Shown in pieces: positions 49,786 through 59,099 of a DNA stretch of 61,746 nt (within the stretch, counting starts at the first letter, position 1; the number at the start of each line of letters is the position of its first letter). Both the position numbers and the translations under genes were made by a program. This stretch comes from Oscillibacter sp. (lineage in GTDB: Bacteria; Bacillota; Clostridia; Oscillospirales; Oscillospiraceae): contig JAAVZX010000023.1 in NCBI GenBank assembly GCA_022791875.1, positions 1 through 61,746 on the forward strand, written 5' to 3'. The notes under the pieces were generated by a model. That model saw only the letters and a program-made list of their open reading frames with translations. It had not been told where the DNA came from and ran no database searches.

Positions 49786-51024
49786 TCAGGTGATGTTCAG
49801 GGTGACGTTGCTCCAGTCCTGCTCCAGGTTGGAGAAGTCGTTGTCGACGACGAAGGCGCCGCTCTTGACGGAGGCGAGGAGTTCCTCGTACTCGGCGACT
49901 GTGTAGTTCTCCAGGGACCAGGTGTCGGTGGGGAGGCCGACGGAATCTTCGGCTGCGCCCAGGGAGGTCGGGACTCCGCCGATTTCGTCCCAGGTGCCGT
50001 CGTAGACCTTTGCGACGGCCCACTGGACGGCCTCGGAGAGGCCCTTCATGGCGGAGGTGACAACGGCGTCGGACTGGCTGGACTGGTCGACGTCGACGCC
50101 GACCATGTAGGCATCATTGGCGGACGCCGCCGCGGCGATGGACTGGAACATTGCGCCGCCGCAGGCAAAGATGATCTCCGTGCCGCTCTGATACCAGCCG
50201 TTGGCCATGGTCTGGAGCTCGGGGGAGGCGGAGAAGCTCGCGCCGTACTGCCAGCTGTAGTTGATGCTCACGTCTACGCCCATTTCAGCAGCCGCGGCAT
50301 TCGCGCCCTGGACGTAGCCGTAGCCGTAACGGCAGCAGGCGTCGTTGGTGCCGCCGCCGCCGCCGGAGAAGCCCAGCTTCGTGAAGCCCTCACGGACTAC
50401 CGCGTAGCCCGCGAAGTAGCCGCACTGCTCTTCCTTGAAGGCGATGGGGGCCACGTTGGTCAGGTTGTTGCCGTTGGCGTCGGACAGGGGATGGCCGTCG
50501 ATGAAGATGAACTTCGTGTCAGGGAACTCGCTGGCGGCGCGGGTGAGCGCGCCCTCCTGCATGAAGCCAGCGCAGACAACCACGGTGGCGCCGGAATCCA
50601 CAGCGGCCTTCATGGCGTCATAACGGTCGTCGTCGGTGGCCTCAGTGGCGTTGGCAGGCTGGTAATACTTGTAGGACAGGCCGTTGGCGTTGGCGTAGAG
50701 CTTCACGCCGTCAAACGTGCCCTGGTTGAAGGACTTGTCCTTCAGCTGGCCCACGTCGGTGACGAAAGCCATCTCGTAGGTGTTGTCAGCGGAGGTCATG
50801 GTGTCGTCGATGTCGTCGGCGGACACCGCGCCGGTGTCGGCGGGAGGCGTCTGGACGTCGGAGCCGGTGTCAGCGGGGGGCGTCTGGGCGTCGCCGCCGC
50901 CGGACTGCTGGGTATCTCCGCCGCTGGTGCCGGAGTCACCGCCGCTGCTCCCGCCGCCGCAGGCGGCCAGGGACAGGACCATCACCATTGCCAGAATCAG
51001 CGCAAGAAACTTCTTCTTGTTCAT
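49786..51024 (-). CDS. BMP-family lipoprotein, nucleoside-binding
   Basis: A 412-residue substrate-binding lipoprotein of the basic membrane protein (PnrA/BmpA) family that captures nucleosides for an ABC importer. The signal peptide ends in the lipobox LSLAAC, followed by a 65-residue Gly/Ser/Pro-rich linker. The binding fold shows MAFVTDVGQLKDKSFNQGTF at its start, plus KFIFIDGHPLSDANGNNLTN, EEQCGYFAGYAVVREGFTKL and the late YMVGVDVDQSSQSDAVVTSA, all typical. A double cysteine (DACCRYGYGY) is unusual. It has its own promoter but lies after deoC-deoD. The permease and ATPase genes are not in this window. Confidence 0.92.
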   Translation of the reverse strand: MNKKKFLALILAMVMVLSLAACGGGSSGGDSGTSGGDTQQSGGGDAQTPPADTGSDVQTPPADTGAVSADDIDDTMTSADNTYEMAFVTDVGQLKDKSFNQGTFDGVKLYANANGLSYKYYQPANATEATDDDRYDAMKAAVDSGATVVVCAGFMQEGALTRAASEFPDTKFIFIDGHPLSDANGNNLTNVAPIAFKEEQCGYFAGYAVVREGFTKLGFSGGGGGTNDACCRYGYGYVQGANAAAAEMGVDVSINYSWQYGASFSASPELQTMANGWYQSGTEIIFACGGAMFQSIAAAASANDAYMVGVDVDQSSQSDAVVTSAMKGLSEAVQWAVAKVYDGTWDEIGGVPTSLGAAEDSVGLPTDTWSLENYTVAEYEELLASVKSGAFVVDNDFSNLEQDWSNVTLNIT

Positions 51025-51084
51025 GGGAATTACCTTCCTTCAAATCAGATTGGCCCGAGGGCCATGCCTCATGTGGCTGAGGCC

Positions 51085-51113
51085 ATTATAACAGCTTCTT
51101 TTCCCGATTTCAA
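51085..51113 (-). promoter_or_regulatory. Promoter of the bmp gene
   Basis: On the minus strand TTGAAA (51108-51113), 17-bp spacer, TATAAT (51085-51090), about 60 bp before the start. Confidence 0.8.
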
Positions 51114-51180
51114 CCGGATTCATGGAATGTTTTCCCGGAAGCCGCAAATTTGTCATAATTTCCAGTTTCTCCGGGTTCCC

Positions 51181-51900
51181 TTATCCCTCCTTCGCCATAG
51201 CCAGGGCCGTCTCCAGGGCGATTTCCATCATCTGGGTGAAGCCGGTCTGGCGGCCGGCGGCGGGAAGCTCCTCGTGGGTCACGAGGCTGTCGGAGATGGT
51301 GCAGATGGTGAGGGCCCGCTTTCCGGCCTCGGCGGCATTGCAGTACAGGGCCGCGGACTCCATCTCCACCGCCAGGACGCCCATCTGGCCCCAGTTGAGG
51401 GTGTCTCCAGCCCTGTTGTAGAAGACGTCGGAGGACAGGAGGTTGCCGACCACAGGGACGACGCCCAGGGCCTTGGCGCTCCGGACGGCGGTTTCCAGGA
51501 GGTGGAAGTCGGCGATGGGGGCGAGGGTGCCGGGGAGGCCGAACTGGTGGGCGTAGTTGGAGTCGGTGCAGGCCCCCTGGCCCATGACCACGTCCCGGAG
51601 TTTCAGCTTCGGGGAGATGGCCCCGGCGCTGCCGATGCGGATGATGTTGTCCACGTCGTAGAAGTGGAAGAGCTCATGGGAGTAGATGCCCATGCTGGGC
51701 ATTCCCATGCCGGAGGCCATGACGGAGACGGGGGTGCCCTTGTAGGTGCCGGTGTAGCCGTGGATGCCCCGGACGTTGTTGACCAGCTTGGCGTCCGTCA
51801 GGAAGGTCTCGGCGATGAATTGAGCCCGCAGGGGGTCGCCGGGCATGAGGACGGTTTTGGCGAACGCGCCTTGCTCCGCCGCGTTGTGAGGTGTTGCCAT
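51181..51900 (-). CDS. deoD: Purine nucleoside phosphorylase, DeoD type
   Basis: A 239-residue trimer/hexamer-type phosphorylase that splits purine (deoxy)nucleosides with phosphate into base and (deoxy)ribose-1-phosphate. Landmarks: FAKTVLMPGDPLRAQFIAET, GYTGTYKGTPVSVMASGMGM, IIRIGSAGAISPKLKLRDVV and the base-binding VLAVEMESAALYCNAAEAG with catalytic Asp in CTISDSLVTHEEL. It begins 4 bp after deoC on the same strand, so the two are co-transcribed. The Asp in ISDS favours 6-aminopurines as well as 6-oxopurines. Confidence 0.95.
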   Translation of the reverse strand: MATPHNAAEQGAFAKTVLMPGDPLRAQFIAETFLTDAKLVNNVRGIHGYTGTYKGTPVSVMASGMGMPSMGIYSHELFHFYDVDNIIRIGSAGAISPKLKLRDVVMGQGACTDSNYAHQFGLPGTLAPIADFHLLETAVRSAKALGVVPVVGNLLSSDVFYNRAGDTLNWGQMGVLAVEMESAALYCNAAEAGKRALTICTISDSLVTHEELPAAGRQTGFTQMMEIALETALAMAKEG

Positions 51901-51904
51901 ATCT

Positions 51905-52561
51905 TTATCCCTCCATGGCCTTGACGGCCTTCACGACCCGGCTGGTGCCCAGTCTGGACGCCCCCAGGTTGATAAAATCTTCCGCGTCTTTCAGGTCTGC
52001 GATGCCGCCTGCGGCCTTGATCTTCACGTTGGGGCCTACGTGCTTGGCGAACAGCGCCACGTCCTCGCGGGTGGCTCCGCCGCCGCCGAATCCGGTGGAC
52101 GTCTTGATATAGTCCGCGCCGGAGGCGGTCACGATCTCGCACATCTTCACTTTTTCCTCCTCCGTGAGGAAGCAGGTCTCGATGATCACTTTCAGGAGCT
52201 TCCCCTTGCAGGCGGCTTTGACGGCCTTGATTTCCTCCAGCACGTCCTCCCAGCGCCGGTCCTTCACCCAGCCCACGTTGATCACCATGTCCACCTCGTC
52301 CGCGCCGCTGTCCACGGCGTCGGAGGCCATGAAGCACTTGGCGGCGGTGGTGTCGTAGCCGTTGGGGAAGCCAATCACTGTGCAGATGGGGAGCCGCCCG
52401 GCGGCGTACTCCGCGGCCTGCTTCACGTAGCTGGTGGGGATGCACACGCTGGCGCAGCCGTATTTGATGCCGTCGTCGCAGATGGCCTGGATCTCCGCCC
52501 AGGTGGCGGTCTGGGCCAGAAGCGTGTGGTCGCACTTGCTGAGGATGTCCTTCACTTCCAT
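51905..52561 (-). CDS. deoC: Deoxyribose-phosphate aldolase
   Basis: A 218-residue class I aldolase that cleaves 2-deoxyribose-5-phosphate to acetaldehyde and glyceraldehyde-3-phosphate. Key residues are seen in [12 protein letters not shown] (Asp and the first Lys region), [20 protein letters not shown] with the Schiff-base Lys in LLKVIIET and the second Lys in [20 protein letters not shown] (standard YIKTSTGF) and [20 protein letters not shown]. It is the first gene of the deoC-deoD unit. AAGGAG precedes the ATG at 52561 by 9-10 bp. Confidence 0.95.
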   Translation of the reverse strand: MEVKDILSKCDHTLLAQTATWAEIQAICDDGIKYGCASVCIPTSYVKQAAEYAAGRLPICTVIGFPNGYDTTAAKCFMASDAVDSGADEVDMVINVGWVKDRRWEDVLEEIKAVKAACKGKLLKVIIETCFLTEEEKVKMCEIVTASGADYIKTSTGFGGGGATREDVALFAKHVGPNVKIKAAGGIADLKDAEDFINLGASRLGTSRVVKAVKAMEG

Positions 52562-52616
52562 GTCCGCTCACTCCTTTATACATCTAATATTAGCAAAATC
52601 TGGTTCCGCTCCTACC

Positions 52617-52645
52617 ATTGTATCAAACTTTTCCCCGCCTGTCCA
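52617..52645 (-). promoter_or_regulatory. Promoter of deoC-deoD
   Basis: On the minus strand TGGACA (52640-52645), 17-bp spacer, TACAAT (52617-52622). It is back to back with the protease promoter; the -35 boxes are 7 bp apart, so one regulator could affect both. Confidence 0.72.
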
Positions 52646-52652
52646 GCGGCAC

Positions 52653-52681
52653 TTGCAATTCCTTGCAAAAAGTGGTAAACT
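52653..52681 (+). promoter_or_regulatory. Promoter of the secreted protease gene
   Basis: TTGCAA (52653-52658), 17-bp spacer, TAAACT (52676-52681), 32 bp before the ATG. Confidence 0.62.
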
Positions 52682-52712
52682 ATTGCTTAATTTCGATTCT
52701 GGAGGCATTTTC

Positions 52713-53927
52713 ATGAAACAAAAAATTCTCGCAATTCTCTGCGCCCTGGCGCTGGTCCTCTCCGCCGTCCCCGCCGCGGGGGCCCTGGAGGGCGAGAGCG
52801 CCCGGGCCGCCGCGACCCTCACCGCCCTCCACGTCCTGGACGAACAGGCCGCGGCGGACCCCGCCGCACCCTTCACCCGCGCCCAGGCCAACGCCCTCCT
52901 GGTCCGCCTCTCCGGCATCCAGATTGAGAGCAACACCCTGGACGCCGCCGTGGACCAGGGCTGGACCGCCGTCACCTCCGGCCAGCAGGAGGCCATCCCC
53001 GCCGGAGAGTTCTTCCACGGCCTCCTGCGCCTCCTGGGCTATACCGATATCCCCGCCGACGCCGCCCGCTACGCCCGCCACATCGGCCTGGCCGTCCGGG
53101 ACTGCCCGGACCCCCTCACCTGGGGCGACGCCTGCCAGCTCCTGCGGGACGCCCTGCCCTTCGCCGACGCGGAGGGCGTCAGCCTTATCCAGCGGCTGAT
53201 CCGCCAGGGCCTGTGCACCCAGGCCAGCGCCGAAGCCCTGGGCCTCTTCCCCCAGGCTCTGACCGCCCGCCAGACCGCCGAGCGCTACATATCCGCCGTC
53301 TTCCGCATCCGCTCCTTCGACACGGAGCGGGCCTACAAGAAGGACCTGCAAAGCGGCGAGGCCAGCGGCTTCTTCATCTCCCCCGACGGCCTGGCCGTCA
53401 CGAACCACCACGCCCTCGACGACGCCCTCCGGGCCACAGCCACCCTGGTCACCGGCGAAACCTACGAAATCGAGCGGGTCCTCTGGTACGACCCGGACAT
53501 CGACCTGGCCCTGATCCGCGTCTCCCGGACCTCTCTCGAGGGCGAACTCACCCCCGCCTTCGCCTGCCTGACCCTCTCCGAGACCGGCACCGCCGACCTG
53601 CGCCCCGGCGACGAGGTCTACACCCTGGGGAACCCCCTGGGCCTGGGGCTGGCGGTGAGCAGCGGGATTGTGAGCGCGGTGGAGCGGGAGGTGGAGAACT
53701 ACGGCCTGCCCATGGTGATGAACACCGCGGATATCTCCCAGGGGAGCAGCGGCGGGGCGCTGCTGAACGTCTATGGCCACGTGGTTGCGGTGACGTCGGG
53801 GGCCTACACCTACGGGAATAACATGTACCTGGCTGTGCCCATCGACCCGGTGCTGGACGCGGATTGCAGCGTGGAGGGAATGACGCTGGAGGAGGCGCTG
53901 GTGGATTTCCTGAACCGGGAGGATTGA
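52713..53927 (+). CDS. Secreted trypsin-like serine protease with SLH-like N-terminus
   Basis: A 404-residue exported protein. The signal peptide is about 24 residues (ILAILCALALVLSAVPAAGA). Residues 30-190 contain SLH-like repeats (AAPFTRAQANALLVRLSG; EFFHGLLRLLGYTDIPADAA; TWGDACQLLRDALPF). The protease domain of HtrA/S1C type follows with the triad in LAVTNHHALDDAL, YDPDIDLALIRVS and DISQGSSGGALLN. No PDZ domain follows. GGAGG precedes the ATG at 52713. The SLH-like part suggests attachment to the cell wall next to the S-layer protein encoded on the other strand. Confidence 0.88.
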   Translation: MKQKILAILCALALVLSAVPAAGALEGESARAAATLTALHVLDEQAAADPAAPFTRAQANALLVRLSGIQIESNTLDAAVDQGWTAVTSGQQEAIPAGEFFHGLLRLLGYTDIPADAARYARHIGLAVRDCPDPLTWGDACQLLRDALPFADAEGVSLIQRLIRQGLCTQASAEALGLFPQALTARQTAERYISAVFRIRSFDTERAYKKDLQSGEASGFFISPDGLAVTNHHALDDALRATATLVTGETYEIERVLWYDPDIDLALIRVSRTSLEGELTPAFACLTLSETGTADLRPGDEVYTLGNPLGLGLAVSSGIVSAVEREVENYGLPMVMNTADISQGSSGGALLNVYGHVVAVTSGAYTYGNNMYLAVPIDPVLDADCSVEGMTLEEALVDFLNRED

Positions 53928-53936
53928 CGGATGCAG

Positions 53937-53968
53937 AAAAGGACCCGCCCATCTGGGCGGGTCCTTTT
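53937..53968. terminator. Shared terminator of protease and S-layer genes
   Basis: AAAAGGACCCGCCC/GGGCGGGTCCTTTT, 14-bp perfect stem with ATCT loop and A/T tails on both sides, between converging genes. Confidence 0.93.
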
Positions 53969-54002
53969 GTTGCTTGGGGTTCTGAGTGAGAGGGAATCTC
54001 AA

Positions 54003-57000
54003 TCAGGTAGTAGAGGCAGTGTAGGTTGCAACGGGGAGCGTGTACTTCGCACCATCGCCAACATTGACGGTAGCAGACACATACTCACCATTAGGAACAA
54101 TCACACCACTCGCTTCACCAGCAAAGGTGAAAGTAGCGCCAGTGCCTGTGCCAAGAACAGTATCCTTGGAAGTAGCCCAAGTGTACTCACCGCTGGCAAA
54201 CGCAATCTTTCCCTTCGTCACAATGTTAGCAGTGTTGCTAACATCAGCACCGTCAGCAGTGAACCGGACCGTCAGATCGGAGTTAATGGCAACCCAATCG
54301 CCTTCGCTCACCTCGTCCGTACCAATGTAATAGCTCATTTCAAAGCCAGTCACACTGTGGTGGCTCGTAGTAGCCAGGTCCAGTTCAGTATACGCCTTCA
54401 CGACATAAGCGTCGCCAGCGGCAACGTCGTCGCTGCCCGGAGTGCCAGTATACTGTGCGCCATTCTTAGCGGAAACATTCTGGGTAAGGTTAATCGCGGC
54501 GTCATTCAGCTTGGTGCCAACTGCAACGAGCTTAGAAACAGGCTCGGCCTCGGGGTCAGCAGCAACAGTGATCGCAGCCTTAGCAGTACTCTCGCTGTAG
54601 GTCAAAGCTACGCCCTTACCGTCGGGGTCAGTGGCAGTGATATTCCACGTGCCAGCATTAGGAACACCATAGGCAACATCAGTATAGCCAAGGTACTCAA
54701 GAGCCTCGGTAATCTGCGCCTTGGTCTCATTGAGGTCGCCGGTCAGAATCACAGGAACAGTCACAGCGTTGCCAACAACCTTGATCACGCCGGTACCAGC
54801 CTCAACCGCAGCCGCGGTGCTGGTGTAAGCGGTCTCAACATAGCCGTCAGCATCAGCGTAACCGGCAGCAGTGGTGTTGACATAGGGAGCAGCAACCTGC
54901 TCGCCAATGGTAACAGTACCAGTGTAGACCACAGTGGCGTTCTTGCGGTCGGTGACAGTAACCTGAATGGTATCGCCATTGTGCAGGGTAACCTTGCCGG
55001 CAGTCACTTCGGTACCAGCAATCTTGACCTCGGCTTTCTTGCCGGTGAAGGTCCAGTTCAGGTTGCCCTCAACGGAGTCGCCGCCGATGTTGTCGCTGGT
55101 CAGAACGATGGCGGCGCCGTCGCTGGCCTGGGCCTGGTTGATGGTAGTGCCGGTGATCTTCCAGTCAACACCCTTGAAGGTGAAGCTGTCCAGGCTCTTC
55201 ATAGAGTCGATGGTATCCTCGCTGGCAGCCAGGGTGTCATCCTGAATGACAACCATGGAAACCTGACGGAAGCCGTCGTTAGAGGGGTTGTCGTTGACGA
55301 TCATGACCACGTCCATGGTACGGGTGGCCACGCCGTTGTACATCATAACGGCCTTCAGGTCGTTATAGGTAGCAATCTCGCGGGTAGCGGTCTTCTGAGC
55401 GTTGGTACGCAGGTCGAGGAAGTTGGCGTTCTTGACGTCAACAACGTTGGTCTCGTTACCGATGCCCAGGCTGCTCTGGCTGGTGGAAACCTGAACCAGG
55501 CCAGCGTGCTTATCGCCGTCATCCACGTTGGTGGGCTTCACAGAACCAGTCTCCTGGCCGTTGACCCAAGTGTAGGAACCGGAAGTCACTCTGACAAAGC
55601 CGTTGTTTTCATCAATGATTTCCGCGAACTCAGCGCCATAGGTGCCGGTGGTGCGGTTCACGAAGTTGTTGTGGCGGCGCAGGGTGTAGAACTCGCTGTG
55701 GTCAGCGTTCTCAACGGCAGTGTAGGAAGCGAAGTCGCCCCGGACCAGACGGTCATAGGAGTAGATCACAACGTCATCATCAAAGCCGTTGGCAGTGTTC
55801 ATGGCAACACGGTAGCCGTAGACCATCTTGTTGGTGCTGTCATAAGCGGCAGAACCATAGTAGTCGCGGACATACAGCATGTTGGAAGCAATAGCGTCGT
55901 TAGACTCGCTCTTGACGACAACAGCCTTGACGGCGTTGTCCTTCACGCAGGCCTGAGCGGGGTTCCAGTCGCCCTTGCGGTTCTGGAAGGTAGCATTCAG
56001 CTCGTCATTGGTGACGTTCTGACGGACAGTCTTGACCTCGATGGACTCGACCTCCTGGTCGTCCTCATTGAAGTTGACATAGATGAACTTCACGCTCTTG
56101 TCGAAGGTCACGAGATTATCAGAGGTTTCCAGCGCAACCTTGGTGTTGCTGGCCTTGATCTCATAGGTACCCGCATTGTAGATGTCATAGACGCTGCCGT
56201 TAGCGGTGCCGTCGATGACCCACTCAGCGGTGTTGCTGGTGGTGCTGGAGTACTTCACCAGATCGCCGGGCTTGATAGCGGAGGAAGGAGCAGAAGCGCC
56301 GATGTTCAGCTCAATCGCAGTGCCGGAGATATCCCAGCCGGTAACCAGGTGGACAATCCGGCCATTCTCAAGGGCCTGACGGAACGCGCCCACGACCATC
56401 CAGTCGTTGGTAGCGCCGACGTCCTTAGCAAGCATAGCATTGCCGTTGCGGTCCAGGTACAGGGTGACGTCCTTCTTGGTAGCCTTGATGACGTCAGCGG
56501 TGATGTCGTGCAGTTCCTTGTTCCACACAGCCACGTCGTAGCTGGTGCCGCCCACAGTCACGCCGACAGTGTGACGGGTGGTGTTGGTCTTGCCGTAGTC
56601 GGTCACGCCGGTGATCGCGCCGGAGACAGTCTCAGGCACATAGGCGTCAGCAACCTCATAAGTATCGCCGTCGTCGGTGACAGGAATCACGGCCACGATG
56701 TCGCCAGCCTTCAGGCCGGAGAGCAGAGCGTAGCAGTCGTCCTCAGCCTGAACGTTCTCAACACGCTCATTGATAGCGTTGTTGTTGAAGCCAGAGAAGA
56801 CAGCCTTGTCATAGTCGTCGGAGTTGCCGTTGTCGTACATCTGGAGAGCAACATAGTCGCTGCCCACGCGGCGGACTTCCATCAGCTGGGTCTGGAGGAC
56901 CACAACGTCGGTGATGAAGTTCGCAATGTCGTCGCTGACATAGATCTCAACCACGGTGCCGTTATCGGTGTAGTCAGAGATGTTGGCAACCTTATCGCTG

Positions 57001-58067
57001 CCCAGAGTGTAGCGGGAATCGTTGGTAGGAATCAGCTCGCCGTTCAGCCACAGTCTGCTGTTCTGGGTATTGCTGCCAGTGCCGACGGTGGTGTGATAGC
57101 TGCCCAGACCGGTCTTGCGGTTCTTGGCGGCATCGGTGGCGTCGCTGTGCTCAGTCTGCTCAGTGTAAATGAAGTCGGGGTCCACGGGGAAGGTACCGAT
57201 GGTGACCTTCTTCCAGCTCCACTCATTGGAGGGACGGCCAAACTGATCGAAGGAAGTACGATCGGTGGCCTCAGCGTCCAGACGCAGGTCAACGAAGTGC
57301 TCCTCGCCGAACTCGAGGGTGTAGTACTCGTTGCCGCCGCCAGCCATGGGAGCGCCGCCGAAGATGTTCTTGTTGATCTCCTTGTTGGCGCTGACCTTGT
57401 AATCACGCTCGGGCTTGACAACCATGCTGGTGTCGCCGGTGGTGATGTCCATGCCGCCCTTGTACTCCACTATGGTGGCTTTCAGAGTGTTCAGAGCCAG
57501 CTGGCAGGCCTGCTCACGGGTAACAGTGGCATTGCCGTTGAAGGAGATGCGGTCAAACAGGCCGGCCTCGCCGCCCAGGCGGGCAACGTTCATGTTCCAG
57601 CCAGCGCCCTCAAAGCCTTCATACTTGCTGTTATAACCAAGAGCACCAAGGAGCATCTTGGCGAAAGCATAGCCGGTCAGGGTGCCCTGGGGACGGAAGG
57701 TGCCGTCGCCGTAGCCGCTGATGATCTTCGCGGTCTTGCAGTAGCTGATGACGCCCGCGAAGTTGTTGCCGGCGGGGACATCGGGGTAGGGGCTCGTCTC
57801 GTTGCCCAGAGCAGTGGCCGCATCGGGGCCAATCAGCAGGGAAACGATGATCTTTGCGGCAGCGCCGCGGGTCAGTTCGCCCTCGGGGCGGAAGTCACCC
57901 TCAGAATAGCCGGTGATGATGCCCAGCTTATTCAGGACGGTGACGGCTTCCTCGTACTTGATTTCATCCTTGTCGGTGAAATCCTTGTACTCGGTGGCTC
58001 CAGCGCTGATGGTGACCAGGGACATGGTCATAACCAGGGCCAGAACCAGGGATAAGAACTTCTTCAT
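54003..58067 (-). CDS. SLH-domain S-layer-like surface protein
   Basis: A 1,354-residue exported protein. The signal peptide (KKFLSLVLALVMTMSLVTIS, cut after SAGA) is followed by SLH repeats: YKDFTDKDEIKYEEAVTVLN with GYSEGDFRPEGELTRGAAAK, then YPDVPAGNNFAGVISYCKTA with GYGDGTFRPQGTLTGYAFAK, and a weaker third ending near residue 190. These anchor to pyruvylated wall polymers. The remaining 1,150 residues are Thr/Asp/Asn/Val-rich beta-type sequence, with an Ig-like C-terminus (VKIAGTEVTAGKVTLHNGDT). AGGAGG precedes the ATG at 58067. Preferred codons are stricter than in the neighbours, which fits very high expression. It is likely a main surface-layer or adhesive protein. Confidence 0.88.
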   Translation of the reverse strand: MKKFLSLVLALVMTMSLVTISAGATEYKDFTDKDEIKYEEAVTVLNKLGIITGYSEGDFRPEGELTRGAAAKIIVSLLIGPDAATALGNETSPYPDVPAGNNFAGVISYCKTAKIISGYGDGTFRPQGTLTGYAFAKMLLGALGYNSKYEGFEGAGWNMNVARLGGEAGLFDRISFNGNATVTREQACQLALNTLKATIVEYKGGMDITTGDTSMVVKPERDYKVSANKEINKNIFGGAPMAGGGNEYYTLEFGEEHFVDLRLDAEATDRTSFDQFGRPSNEWSWKKVTIGTFPVDPDFIYTEQTEHSDATDAAKNRKTGLGSYHTTVGTGSNTQNSRLWLNGELIPTNDSRYTLGSDKVANISDYTDNGTVVEIYVSDDIANFITDVVVLQTQLMEVRRVGSDYVALQMYDNGNSDDYDKAVFSGFNNNAINERVENVQAEDDCYALLSGLKAGDIVAVIPVTDDGDTYEVADAYVPETVSGAITGVTDYGKTNTTRHTVGVTVGGTSYDVAVWNKELHDITADVIKATKKDVTLYLDRNGNAMLAKDVGATNDWMVVGAFRQALENGRIVHLVTGWDISGTAIELNIGASAPSSAIKPGDLVKYSSTTSNTAEWVIDGTANGSVYDIYNAGTYEIKASNTKVALETSDNLVTFDKSVKFIYVNFNEDDQEVESIEVKTVRQNVTNDELNATFQNRKGDWNPAQACVKDNAVKAVVVKSESNDAIASNMLYVRDYYGSAAYDSTNKMVYGYRVAMNTANGFDDDVVIYSYDRLVRGDFASYTAVENADHSEFYTLRRHNNFVNRTTGTYGAEFAEIIDENNGFVRVTSGSYTWVNGQETGSVKPTNVDDGDKHAGLVQVSTSQSSLGIGNETNVVDVKNANFLDLRTNAQKTATREIATYNDLKAVMMYNGVATRTMDVVMIVNDNPSNDGFRQVSMVVIQDDTLAASEDTIDSMKSLDSFTFKGVDWKITGTTINQAQASDGAAIVLTSDNIGGDSVEGNLNWTFTGKKAEVKIAGTEVTAGKVTLHNGDTIQVTVTDRKNATVVYTGTVTIGEQVAAPYVNTTAAGYADADGYVETAYTSTAAAVEAGTGVIKVVGNAVTVPVILTGDLNETKAQITEALEYLGYTDVAYGVPNAGTWNITATDPDGKGVALTYSESTAKAAITVAADPEAEPVSKLVAVGTKLNDAAINLTQNVSAKNGAQYTGTPGSDDVAAGDAYVVKAYTELDLATTSHHSVTGFEMSYYIGTDEVSEGDWVAINSDLTVRFTADGADVSNTANIVTKGKIAFASGEYTWATSKDTVLGTGTGATFTFAGEASGVIVPNGEYVSATVNVGDGAKYTLPVATYTASTT

Positions 58068-58219
58068 GGAATATCCTCCTTTAGATTTTGGCGGGAAGTT
58101 CGCCGCCTTTATTTGCGGAACGGTGTGCTCGGGAGTCTTTTCCGGCGCACATACAGTGGCTAGCCGTTCCCGTATCTGCTCCGGGAGGGGGGACTGCCGT
58201 GCTCCGTTCTGCATGATGA

Positions 58220-58248
58220 ATCATAGCACAGCCTTTTTTGAAAATCAA
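58220..58248 (-). promoter_or_regulatory. Promoter of the S-layer gene
   Basis: On the minus strand TTGATT (58243-58248), 17-bp spacer, TATGAT (58220-58225). It gives a leader of about 145 nt, as is common for highly expressed S-layer mRNAs. The stretch 58,250-58,715 holds nothing I can identify. Confidence 0.7.
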
Positions 58249-58715
58249 TATGTTATGCTTGTTTGTAACACAACAGTAACATTCAAGCCTGACCGTTCCA
58301 GCCCATCCAGCACGGCGGCATTTATGCAAAATCCGTCCAATCGATTGCATTTCAAGGCGTTTGCCTCCGCATGACGACGATATTATCAGAGCGTTTATTT
58401 ATTATATATGTGTAACCTAATACAGTCGACCCCCTCCCCTGTCAAAGCGCAAAAAAAGAAGCAGCCTGCAAAGAAGCGCCCCCAAAAGTCAGTCAAATAA
58501 TTCATCAGTCAAAAATAGTTCAAGCAGCCGAAAGGGCTTGTTGTCTGTGAAGGGCAGGTCTGCGCAGAGTGCGGCGAGCCGCCGCACGTATGCGGTTATC
58601 AGGTGCTGCGCCGTGAGCTGGCCTTATTTTCGTAGTATATAGGTGTAATCTCTGCTTTTTCGGTTTCGTACTTGTCTGGCCTGCTCATTTGCTTCAGATG
58701 GCAGCAGAAAGCCGT

Positions 58716-59028
58716 CTAGGGCAGATGAACGATTGAAAGTAAAATCTCCAGTTTGCGTTTTTGCCTCAGCTTTTGAACTGCCTGCGTTTTCTGCACTGGT
58801 GTCGCTCGCCTTCCAAAACCACGGCCTGCAATCGTGCTCATTCCCCGCCGAAATACATAGCTTATCAGGTTTCTCAGTCCGTCCATATTTGCGTGCACCT
58901 TTGTGTTTACCCCTCCTCTGGTCCGTCCAACTGCTTTATCCGCCGTTTTCCTCCCTCCATTGGCTTTTTCGTGAACTTTGATGCAAAAGGCATCGCTTAA
59001 CTGATTGGATTTATCCCAAAATCTCTAT
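58716..59028 (-). pseudogene. IS5-family transposase remnant
   Basis: On the minus strand the frame encodes SDAFCIKVHEKANGGRKTAD, then KAVGRTRGGVNTKVHANMDG and LRNLISYVF. This matches the middle of IS5/IS427-type DDE transposases ('DsTsvkvH...gaigrsrGGlntKiHa.vDglG.p'), including the first catalytic Asp region. The frame is stopped upstream and runs into unrelated basic sequence downstream, so only about 70 family residues remain. It lies between the S-layer and alpha-galactosidase genes. Confidence 0.72.
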
Positions 59029-59060
59029 TCGGGACACTTCCTTCGCGAAATTTCAAAATA

Positions 59061-59095
59061 AAAATCAGGGACGGTCCACCCGTCCCTGATTTTTT
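59061..59095 (-). terminator. Terminator of the alpha-galactosidase gene
   Basis: AAATCAGGGACGG/CCGTCCCTGATTT stem with a T-run on the minus strand, 5 bp after the stop. Confidence 0.92.
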
Positions 59096-59099
59096 CCAT

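Noticed and set aside
53931-58055. A 1,374-codon open frame on the plus strand, antisense to the S-layer gene
   Set aside because: It is the mirror of a strictly biased coding sequence, has no ribosome site or recognisable domains, and would need to overlap the whole SLH gene. The minus-strand frame has a signal peptide and SLH repeats.
58733-58981. An 82-codon plus-strand frame at the IS5 remnant
   Set aside because: It is the complement of a recognisable transposase segment and has no start signals.
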